The translations under genes and the position numbers were made by a program. From assembly GCA_965601475.1 (NCBI GenBank), contig OZ271832.1:4216001-4280000 (forward strand): 64,000 nucleotides of DNA, in the 5' to 3' direction. Origin of the DNA: JAWPMT01 sp965601475 (GTDB lineage Bacteria > Bacteroidota > Bacteroidia > Cytophagales > Cyclobacteriaceae). This document shows, piece by piece, positions 11,210-23,400 of this stretch; positions within the stretch are counted from its first letter, which is position 1, and each line of letters begins with the position of its first letter. A model generated the notes under the pieces. The model ran no database searches, was not told the DNA's origin, and saw only the letters and a list, made by a program, of their open reading frames with translations.

Positions 11210-11411
11210 CCTCGTCGGGTTGATCCTCCGTCGGTTCATCAGGATACGAGCAGCGAGAAAGATTTGTAATTCAGGTGCTCATGGGAAAAACCACCTGTTG
11301 GTAATCGGCGGGAAAATTCTTCCTACTCATCACCATTTTTGTACTATTCAACGAATACTTTTCATTTAGGGGGATTAAAGAGCTGAATTTCGTGGTTGTA
11401 TTAAAGTCGCC

Positions 11412-14400
11412 ATGAGACAGCTATTAACATTATCCATCCTTCTCATTGCCAGGTCCATACTGATGGCACAAACCGGTCCTGGTGGTGTGGGTGATAAGAG
11501 CGGAACTTCCCAATTAGTCGTATGGCTGGTGGCAGACAGCATTTCCGGAAACGATGGAGATGCCGTGAGTGCCTGGAACGATTTATCAGGTGCTGGTAAC
11601 AATTTTACCCAGTCCAATGGCACATTCCGTCCCATACTCCGCCAAAATGCCGTGAACGGACGTAAGGCGATAGAATGGTCAAAGTCCAATGACCGGCTCG
11701 TGCTCAACCCCTTCAATGACATGCCTACCTCCGCGATTACAGCGGTTGTGGTGTATCGTACGACTGATGATGATGCCGGGGTTTTGAGCTATGCGGCTTC
11801 TGGTGCCCAAAACAATGAATACCTTCTTTTCGATCCCCCTCAATTTCGGACCTTCTTAGACAATACCGACGACGCCACCGGCTTGGATGTGACCTCTGCC
11901 AATTTCCAATCTTTAGTCCATCGATGGCGGAGTAGCGATGGTAGCAACCAGGTCATTATTGACAATGCCACTCTTTTCAATGCTACTCATCAATCAGGAG
12001 CCACCATGACCACTGGGGGCGCCTTTGCCATTGCCGGTGAACAGGACAATGTAGATGGGGGCTATGACGAATCTCAGAACTATGACGGTGATATCGCAGA
12101 GGTAATCCTCTTCGATACTTACCTGGATAGTGCTCAGGTGTTAGCCCTCAACAACTATTTGGCCGCGAGTTATGGCTTGACTATCGTTGATGACCTCTAC
12201 GCTTATGAGGCTAACTATGACGGGGAGGTGGCCGGTGTACTTGTTGCCGGGGGTGACACACAAAATAGCGCCAACTCTTCCAGCTTGTTCAATATCAATA
12301 CACCCCAAGATATGACGGAGGGTGAAAACCTGTTTTTTGGACACGACAATGGCGATATTGCCTGGACGACGACGGAAAATCCCAATGGCGGTATCAACAC
12401 CCAAAGGATTGCCAGGGAATGGCGTGTTGATGAGGATGGAGATGTTGGCATCCTTACCATACAATTGGACACCACTGAATTACAGGCCAGGCCGTCCTTG
12501 GCCTATTCGCGTTTTGTTCTGCTGATCGACGATGACGGCGATTTCACCTCAGGTGCCGAAGTGAGGGATATGACGCAAAATGGAGGTAACCCGAACCTCT
12601 TCGAGATAGATATCAACTTGACAGCAGGCCAATACATCTCCTTTGGTACGATCATACCTACACTCACGTTTGCCAACAGTGTCCTGTCTGATTCCGAACT
12701 CAACGATCCCAACATTGCCGTCTCATTGAACTTCACTCCTCAGGTTGATGTGACTTTCGACTATGAGACAGCGGCCACGAATCCGGATGTTGGTGCCACG
12801 GCAGATGCGGCCTTGCCTTTCGATGCCAATACGGACTACCTCACCATACCCACGACGCAAGGCACCATAACCGCAGGAACCACCTCGACGAGCTTCACAC
12901 TGGACGTTAATCAGGATAGTGATATTGATAATGGTACTACCATTGATGAAGAAGGCGATTCACTGAGAATCGAACTCTCCAACCCTTCGGCCGTGGACAT
13001 CGGGTTCTTGTTTGATCGACTGGTCTTTACGATCAATGATGATGACAACCCAAGAAAGATATACTTCGACGAAGCCAGCTCGACAGTGGCAGAGTTCGGG
13101 GGCTCCATAGATATCCAGGTGAATATGACACCATCCCAGGTGGATGGCTCAAACCCCACCACTGTGGAATACCTGGTCAATACTGCTCCGGTGGGAGGAA
13201 GTACTGCCACAGGTGGAGGTACCGATTTTACGCTGGCTAACGGGACCCTGGTGATCCCGGCAGGATTCATTTCCAACACCTTCACCATTACCATAGATGA
13301 CGATTTCCTTGACGAAGTCGACGAAACCATTATCATTGACTTGAGCGCTCCGACCAACGGTAGCCTTTCCGGCAGTGAGCCCATTCAACATACCGTCACC
13401 ATTACGGACAATGAAGACCCGCCCACGGTACAGTTTAACCTCGCCTCCGGCAGTGGCGCCGAGGACACTTCGCCCAGCATTTCGGTTACGCTTTCGGCCC
13501 CATCAGGTAATGATGTGGATGTTGATTACGTGATCACAGGGACTGCGGAATCAGCGGGAGTGGATTATACTTTTGGTACTTCTGGAACGACCACCATTAC
13601 AGCGGGTGACCTTTTCTCGACGCTCAGTCCTGTGATCAACGATGATTCTGAATTTGAAAGTGCAGAAACCATCATTGTCACGTTGAGCAATCCGCAGGGA
13701 GCAACCCTCGGTACACAAACTGTTTTTACTTACACCATCACGGACAATGAAAGCAATTTTGGTTTTTCTGGTCCGGGTGGAATTGGCGCTGCTGATGGCA
13801 GTTCGCCATTGGAACTTTGGTTGATTGCTGATAGTATTTCCGGTACCAATGGTAACACGTTCAGCTCATGGCTTGACAACTCCGGCAATAGCATTGAGCT
13901 CACCAGTTCTGGCGCCGGTGGCGGCATCATCGACCCTACTTATCGAACAATCCTTGCTGACATCAACGACCATGATTATGTAGACTTCTCTTTGGGTGAA
14001 GCTGTTTTGATTGAGCCATCGTTTACCGGTATTGCTGGTGAGCAGATCACCGTGTATACCGTCCTTAGGGATTCTGAAACAGGTGCCGATCACCTGGTTT
14101 CTCCACAATATGAATTGAATGGCGATGCCAATGAATTCCTGGTCTTTCACAACACTGGGTTCGGGGCACAGATCTTTGTGGATGGATCCAATGATAATGC
14201 CACTGGTCGATCAGATGCATCCATCGATGACGATACCTGGCAGATTTTCTCTACCAGATGGAGAAGTAGTGACGGTCGTATCCAATATTATGCCACTGGC
14301 GATTCATTACGAACAGCCAATTTCCTTGCTGGAGGCGTTATTGATCCTGGGGGTACGCTCTCTCTGGGACACGAGCAGGATGGCGAAGACAACTACGCTC

Positions 14401-17400
14401 AGGCACAGCAGGACTTTGATGGGTTGATGGCCGAGGTCATCATGTTCACGTCCTTTCTCAATGAGTCTCGGCGAATTATTGTCGACAATTACCTGAGCAC
14501 AAAATACGGGATTGCAATTTCAAATGATGACTATTTCAATGAAGGATATGTCGGAGCTGCCTATGACAATGAATTGGCAGGTATAGGTAGGGATGCAGAG
14601 GCAGATCTTCACGATGATGGGCAATCAGGCGGGATCTTGCGGATCAATGGTGCCAGTGACCTGGGAATAGGGGAATACCTGCTCTTTGCCCATGACAATG
14701 CCGCGCTCAGTTTTTCAGTAGGAGAGCTGCCAACAGGGGCAGACTCTTTGCAGCGGATTGCCAGAGAGTGGGGTTTAGATGAAACCGGAGACGTCGGCAC
14801 CGTTGACATAATACTCACTAACCCGGCAGTATCCTTGGGTGGTATTCCCGACAACACCAATGGCTTCGTCCTACTGGTGGATGACGATGGAGACTTTTCA
14901 AATGGAGGGACCACGGCAACCACCATGACCCAATCGGGAAGTGATTACGTAGCCTCAGGGGTTGACATTGCCGATAGCTATATCACATTTGCCACATTGG
15001 GTCTTACTGCCAATTTCACAGTCTTAAGTTCCTCGATCAATGAGAGTGGAAGCTCGATCAACGTTGAAGTCGCACTAAGCAATGCTCCTACTTCCGGATC
15101 AGTCCAGGTCCAGTACAATACACTTGTCTCAAGTACGGCGTCGGAAGGCGCAGGTCAGGACTTTGAATATAATGCCTCAACATCCTCGCCATTGACATTT
15201 GGTATTGGTGTCGCTACGCAGAATATCCAGGTGGACATCAACGATGATGGCAGCACTGAGACTGATGAAACGGTGATTATCGAATTGCTCAGTGCCACGG
15301 GAGCTACTTTGGGTACGGATACCCTTCATACGCTTACCATCCTCGACAATGATGCGCTGCAATCCGGTTCGACCGGTCCCGGAGGTGTGAGACAGGCTGC
15401 TTCTTTTGAAGCTTGGTGGCATGCGGATTCTGCAGTGTTTAGCGATGCAGGCACAACGCCTTCGACCGATGGGGGTAATATCGGCCAATGGAATGACCTT
15501 TCCGGAAGTGCTCAAAATCATCCGGCGTCAGTTGTCAGTGCTTCGTACGCTCCCACTTACAACTTGAGCACATCGCTGGTCAATGGTATGCCGGCAATAG
15601 ACTTTACAGGTAGTGATTCCCTATTGACGGTCGCTAATGAGACTGGGTTGAATGTGGGCGGAGGGTTCCAGGCCAAAACAGTGGCCATTGCTTTTGAAAC
15701 AGGCGCCAATGTCACCACAAGGCAAGTGGTCTATGAGCAAGGAGGCGGTACTAACGGTATCAACATCCGCGTGGAGTCCGGCCAGATTGTGGCAGCCATT
15801 TGGGACGACAACTGGGCAGGAAGCGGCGGCCCTACAAATGGGTATTATGAATTCACCTCCTCGACATCCACCAATTCGGCAAACGTAGTGATCCTGGAAT
15901 TTCGTGGAAGCAGCCAGACCATCCAGTGTTCCATCAATGGCATAGAGCAGACGCCTTTTGTCATTGCAGATGCTGCTGGAGCGGATTTGGATGATCATGG
16001 TGACGATACCGGTATCGGAGGCATTGTCGGATCTACTCGTGTGACCGCCAGCACCACCTCCACCGGAGATTATTTTGCAGGTAAGATCATGCAGTTATTG
16101 AATCTCAATGATTCACTCAATGCCGCTGAGCGTATAATCGTTGAAAACTATCTCGGGGCGAAGTATGATGCCAATTTGGCTGGTGGAAATGAGATCTATG
16201 ACTATGCTTCTACGCACCCATTTGGCGTTATCGGCATAGGCCAGGTAAATGGAGAATTTCATGTGGGATCTACATCTGATAGCCTGCTTAGTGTATCCAA
16301 CCCATCGGCACTGGTAGATGATGCTTTCTTGGCGTTTGGCCATGATAATGGCTCCCTGTCCACATTCAACACCCTGGAATCTCCAGACTCTACAATAGAG
16401 CGCCTATCGCGTGAATATCGGGTCACGAAGACGAATGACCTGGGAGCTGTGACAATCACCGTAGACACTACCATGTTGCCCAATCCTTCCGCTGGTTTTA
16501 GCAGTTATGCAATCCTCGTAGATGCAGATGGTGATTTTTCCGATGGTGCACAGGTGTATTCAATGACTCGGGCTGGGGGAGATGAATGGGAGGTCAATGT
16601 CGACTTTAGTGACGGGGACTACTTCACAATAGGAGTGATCGAGCCGGTTGTCTTTTTCTCAGTCACTTCGGCGAATCAGGATGAAGGAACGACCCCCGCC
16701 GAACTCGTAGTGAGTTTGAACTACCCCATCGCGGATGGTGTAATAGTAGATTTTGATACCACAGCTCTATCCACGGCTGTAGATGGAGTGGACATTACTT
16801 ATCCAGCCTTACCTTCTTCAGTGCTTATAGCAGCTGGGGACAATAGTGCCACGATTGCCTATACGATTCTGGATGATGGTTTGGTAGAGGCAGTTGACGA
16901 TACCGTCGTGACCAGGATTACAGGTGCAACGGGAGCTTTGGTTGGTCTTCAGGACAGTACCGTGTTGCTCATCAATGACAATGACAACACGCAAGAGATT
17001 GACTTCAGTGTAACGAGTATAACGGCATCTGAAGAATCTGGTCTGGTCAATGCTATTCTGAGGCTGAATGCGGTCAACATGTCCGATTCAACCACCGTGC
17101 AATACGAAGTAAGTGTCGCTAGCTCGGCAGTGGAAAGTGAAGATTTTACTTTGGCTTCGGGTACAGCACAGATTGACGCGGGGCAGTTGACTACAAGCAT
17201 CCAAATCCCACTCATCGATGATGCCAGCGACGAAGAGGATGAGACGATCATTATTCAACTTTCTGCACCGGTCAATGCGGCACTGGGTGTGAATACTCAA
17301 TTCACCGTCACACTGGAAGACGATGATGCTGCACCTGAATTAAATTTCTCCGCTGCCAGTTTTGGGTCAGTCGAGAGCACATCTCTGGGCAATTTTGAGG

Positions 17401-20400
17401 TAGCTGTTTCTGAAGTATCAGGTAGAAATATTGCAGTTGATTACCAGGTTGTGGTGGTCAATTCGACAGCGGATGGGTCTGATTTTGTTCTTGCCGATGG
17501 CGTATTGAATATTGCGCCAGGTGCGTCTTCTGCGAACATCACCGCAACAATTGTTGACGATCTGGATGCCGAGGTGGATGAGTCACTGGAATTACGACTT
17601 TTTGACAATGGTAACCTACTCAATGCTACCGTTGGCGTCTTGGATACAGCCGTCTATACCATTGAAGATAATGACGCTGGAGGATTTCGCGGACCGGGTG
17701 GAGTACTGGAGCCAAGCGCCTACACCATCTGGCTGAGGGCAGACGAGAATGTAGAGCGAGACAGTGTGATATCAGCACTGGCCGGCAATGGAAATATCGT
17801 CCAGCGGTGGGTAGATTACAGTACTAATGGTAACAATGCTAAAGGAGTAACAGGTAATGAACCTACATTCCTCCTCAATGCGGTAAACAGTAAGCCATCT
17901 ATTGATTTTGGTTCTGTCGATGAGACCCTGCTCATTGACAATCAGCCAGAGATCAATGACGGAAATGGTCCATTCAATACCAGGACCATCGTAGCGGCTT
18001 TTCAGGCTGGAAGCGATGTGAGCACGCAACAGGTGGTATTTGAAGAAGGTGGTGGCACCAATGGTTTTGCCATATATATCGAGAATGATAGCGTCTATGT
18101 GGCAGCATGGGCGGAGAGCGCGATGACGCCGTGGGCTTTTGATACCGTTGGTACAGCGATTTCAGGAGGCCAAACGATGATTGCGATTCTGGAATTTAGC
18201 GTCGGCGATGGTGAGCGCTTGACCGGTTACTTCAACGCAGACTCTGTGGGCACCAAGACAGGCAAATCCGAGGGAGTACCTAACCATGGCGGAGGGGTCT
18301 CTGTGGGTGGATCTGACGATGGCTGGGAGCTTGGCAGTGGCGACATGTTTACCGGCCAGGTAATGGAGCTGCTTTTGCTCAACAACCTATTGTCCAAGTC
18401 AGAACGGACCATTGTTGAAAACTACCTCGGCGGTAAGTACGGTGCTAATATCGCGCCATCGGGCAATGATTTTTTTGCGCATGAGGTGGCCCATGGATTT
18501 GAAATTATTGGCTTGGGCAGGGAATCAAGTTCAGACTTCCACACCAGGTCACAGTCGGACAGCCTGATTACGATCAGCAATGCGTCAGATCTTGCCGATG
18601 GGGAATATCTATTTGTTGGTAACGACAATGCCGATATCTCGAGCTATATCACGACCGAGGTACCTGGGACCAACCTTGAGAGGTTGAGAAGAGAATGGCG
18701 TATCACCGAGACGGGCGATGTAGGAACTGTCACCATCGCAATCGACACTACAATCCTGGGAATTGCCCCTTCTTCAGGTTTTACCGAATATGTGCTACTG
18801 CGCGATGCTGATGGTTTGTTCTCTACCGGAGCTTCCATTGTACCCATGATGCAAGTTGGGGATGGCTATCAGGCTTCTTTGGATCTTACCGATGGAGAGT
18901 TTCTGACCTTTGCCGTAATACGGCCGGAAATCCACTTCACAACAACGACATCCAACGCCAGTGAGACGGTTACTTCAGGCACTATCGAGATTTCCTTGAA
19001 TTACGCCATTGGAAGAGACGTTACGGTTACAGCTACGGAAACGGGAGCAGGCACAGCTACCGAAACGGATGATTTCACTTTCGACGATGGACCGGTTTCA
19101 ATTACGGCAGGGAGCACAACAGTAAATCTGCCAATCACGATTGTGAATGATGCGCAAGTCGAGAATGATGAGACTGTAACCATTCAAATTGCCAGTCCGA
19201 CTGTTGGTATCCTCGGTTCCAATACTACCCACACTTACACCGTCAATGACGACGATAATTTCCGGAAAGCCAATTTTGTGAAATCAGATTCTACCAGTAA
19301 CGAGGATGCGGTCGCTCGCCAGATAGGGGTATTCCTGAGTGCCCGAAATACCACTGGTGATACCGAAATATTCTATTCCGTTACGGGGGGTACTGCTTTG
19401 AACGATAGTGTGGATTTTTATGTGCAAGCGGTGGATACCTTGGTATTTCCACAAGCACCGGCTGGTGGGGACTCTATTCAATTTATTGATATCAATGTGA
19501 TTAACGATGTGTTGGATGAAGATCCTGAAACGGTGATTATCTCCCTGACAGGCGGCTCTGGTGCAACACTGGGTGATACCACAAGTTTCACATTTACTAT
19601 TAGTGACGATGATCTTCCTCCCAGCGTGTCCTTTGTGACGGCAACGAGATCCGGGGCAGAGAGTGCCCAAACAGTGGATCTCGCCATTCAGTTATCGGAG
19701 GCCTCAGGAAAAGACATTGTGGTGCCATTTTCTTCTTCAGATATCACGGCTACACTCAACACCGATTTTCAGCTACCGTCTTCTTCCGTCACCATCCTGG
19801 CGGGCAATACGACAGACAGTGTGCAGTTCCTGGTGCTCAATGATGCACTAACCGAGGCAAACGAACAGCTGAGTATTGACCTGGGTGCACCTACCAATGC
19901 CAGCCTCGGGGCCACGTCATCTTTGACCTACTCGATTCTGGACGATGATGGACTCGGCTTTCGCGGTCCTGGTGGAATCGGCAACCTCGACGAACAAATT
20001 GCCGCGTGGTTCCGTGCCACAGATCCTGGATTTGGATTGTCCAATGGAGATCCCGTTTCTGACATTCTGGATAGGACGAATAACAACAATGATGGCTTCC
20101 AGACGACGCCAGCAAGCCAACCGCAATACCTGGAAAATGTATGGAACGGGCGTCCTGTCTTTGCTTTCGATGGCAGTGACCTTATTGAATTGAACAACGC
20201 TGATGATATCAATACTGGTGGCCCTTATGACCAGAAGACAATCATGGTGGCCTTTCGAACATCAGCCGATGTCACCACAAGACAGATGATCTATGAAGAG
20301 GGTGGAGGAACCAGAGGCCTGAGCATCTACATCGACAATGGCTCATTGTACATTGGGGGTTGGAACAACAACGACGATGATGGTGGTGCAACAACACCAT

Positions 20401-23400
20401 GGCCAGCTCCTGGACCACCAACTAATTTCACAGTTTTTGCGCAAAGACCTGTCACTTCCAATAGCAATAATTTCGTATTCCTGCAGTTTGACTTCCTCGC
20501 TGGCTCCGGCGTAGTTGATGGAGATGTTAGGGCCAGTGTAAATGGAGAGAATCTGGTCGAGGTTGTAGGAGCGGGCCGATTATTCGCCCACGGAGACCCT
20601 ATCGGTATTGGGGGTATCAATGGCGGTACGGTTGTCCATGATGGAAATGAGGGGAGCGTTCAAAACTATGATGGAAACATTGGAGAGCTTGTTATCCAGA
20701 ATTTTGTATACAACCCAGCGCAATATGCAATTGTCAACAACTATCTGTCAACAAAGTATAACATTACCCTTCCGGTAGGAGGTGTCGACGATATCTATGC
20801 TTACGATGTAGACTATAGCTACGAACTCTTCGGTATAGGTCAGGTGAATGATAGTTCCCACAATGACGCCCAAGGTCAGGGAATTGTCAGGTTGAGAAAT
20901 CCGTCTGATCTGAACAACGACGAATTCATGCTCATGGGCCATGACAATGGAAATAATACCTCCTGGAGTTCTACAGGCGTTCCCAATGGTGATACTGACA
21001 ATTTCAGGATACTGGACCGGACATGGAGAGTGGATGAGACCGGTGATTTGGGTACTATTACCTTAGGGATACAAGCTTCAGGGTTACCTGCACCGCCTGT
21101 TGGTCTTGTAGCCAACTACGTTCTTTTGGTCGATGATGACGATGACTTCTCCACAGATGCAACAATCTATCAGTTGGCGAGTAATGCTGGCTATTTCGAG
21201 GTATCAAACCTCGACCTACCTACTGATGCTTACATCACTTTCGGTCTGGCCAATCCAGTGGTAGGATTCACTGCGGCAGCCTATGACGGGGCAGAGAACG
21301 CAACACCAGCCATACAGGTTGGGCTGAGCTACATTACGCAGGAATTAGTGACTGTGGATGTAGATTCTACCATCAATAGCACTGCGCAGCCTGCTGACTT
21401 TGATTTTACCTCCAATACTGTGACCATCGCAGTTGGAAATCAGACGGCAAATGTGCCTATGACCTTAACCAATGATTCTGATGAAGAATCCGCGGAGACA
21501 ATTGAATTGGCGCTCACAAATGCGAGTACAGGTTTCCTAAGTGATCAGGATACTGCCGTGTTCACCATTCTGGATGACGATATTGCCAGACTCATACAGT
21601 TTGTCCTGACGGATTCGACAGGCAATGAGGCAGACTCACCTGCTTTGATTCGCGTGTTTGCAGATTCGCTGTCCAACACGGACTCATTGAGAGTGTATTA
21701 CGAGGTGATTGGTGGCACGGCCACATCCGGTGACGACTTCGTGCTGGCGGCAGATTCCCTGAAGTGGGGTACTTATTTGGACGATCCAAATGACACCATT
21801 AGGACCATATCTCTAGCGATCACACCTGATAACCTAAACGAAGATACAGAGACCATTCAGATCAGGCTTTCAGCGCCTTTCCAGGCTGGTCTGGGGGCTA
21901 ACCGGGATTTTACCTACAATATCACCGATGATGACCCCATTCCGAGCGTTGATTGGGCAGTAACCACTGATAGCGGACCGGAGAGCAATACCAGTGTATC
22001 AGCCATAGTCTCTTTATCGGCGGCCTCGGGCAGAGATGTGACGGTCAACTACAGTGATCAATCCAGCGATCCACCCACACCAGGAGGGATTGACTACGAC
22101 TTGCAGGGTACGAGTATCATTATTCCTGCAGGAGCCACACAAGATACGATTCCTTTTTCCGTGTTTGATGATGCGATAGCTGGTGAAGGTTCTGAGAATG
22201 TCATCATAAGGATAGATGGGGCCACAAACGCTTCCGCCCCAGGCACTTCGACTTTCACGTATACAATCCTGGATGACGACGGTGGCTTCGGGCCTTTGGG
22301 GCCGGGAGGTGTCGGAGATGAAGATGAAATAGCCTTTTGGCTAAGAGCTGACTCCGCAGTGTATAGCGACTTAGGGACTACTTTGGCTACCAATGGCAAC
22401 GATGTGAGGCAGTGGGATGATCAGGGAGGAAATGGTAATAATGCGTTTGATGGGACCGTACTAGCGGCGGTGGACAGTGTTCCATCCTATGAGGCCACTG
22501 TTGCCGGCGCCAATAACCAACCAGGATTGAACTTCGATGATACCAGCTTCGAGTTTCTTACCATGACCAATGACAATCTCATCAACCTGGCTACGAACTA
22601 CACACAGAAGACCATGGCGGTGGTCTTTGAAACAGGTGACACCGATCCTCCCTCTAATAACCAAATGATCTACGAGCAAGGCGGGGGTGGCAATGGGTTC
22701 AATATATACCACGGTACGGATGGTGACCTTCATTTTGCGGCCTGGAGCACCAACGCCAGTCCGGCCTGGAACTACACAGAAGTCACGGCAGCAGTAGGAG
22801 CTGACCAATTGGTGATGGCGATCTTCGAGATTGACGCCGCTACCGGCGATCTCAATGTGTATATCGATGGAAGTACGGTCAGCACGACCTCTACCGGTGT
22901 GAACTCGGTGCTCAATGCCCATGGTGGGTTGGTGGGTATCGGGGCGACGATCAACGATACACGCCTAAGTGCAGCCACGACTGTCACTGGTAATGGTACT
23001 TTCTTTGATGGACGTCTCTTCGAACTGACCGAATACAATGAACGAAATCTGAACCTACCCGCCAGGAGAATATTGCGTAATTACTTCTCGACGAAGTATG
23101 GAATTTCCATAGGTGGCCAGGATGTATATGCTCACGATGGCACTTATGGCAACGAGCTGTTCGGTATTGGGGCACAGGGCGGAGAAATCCATATCGAGTC
23201 GAAGGGCTCGGGCATCTTGCGCCTGGACAATCCACAGAGCATTGATGACGGCGATTACTTACTCATAGGACACGATGATGGTGCTGTGGATGCCTATTCT
23301 ACTACCAATACCCCTCCGGAGTTTGGCAACCAGTTTATGGAGCGGGTAGCCCGTACCTGGAGATTGGACGAAACAGGTGATTTCGGGGAGGTACGTGTGT

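Noticed and set aside
11338..11363. Promoter TTTG/TACTTTTC upstream of the second giant gene
   Set aside because: The spacing is only 14 bases and the -7 word ends in C, so it fits the consensus poorly.
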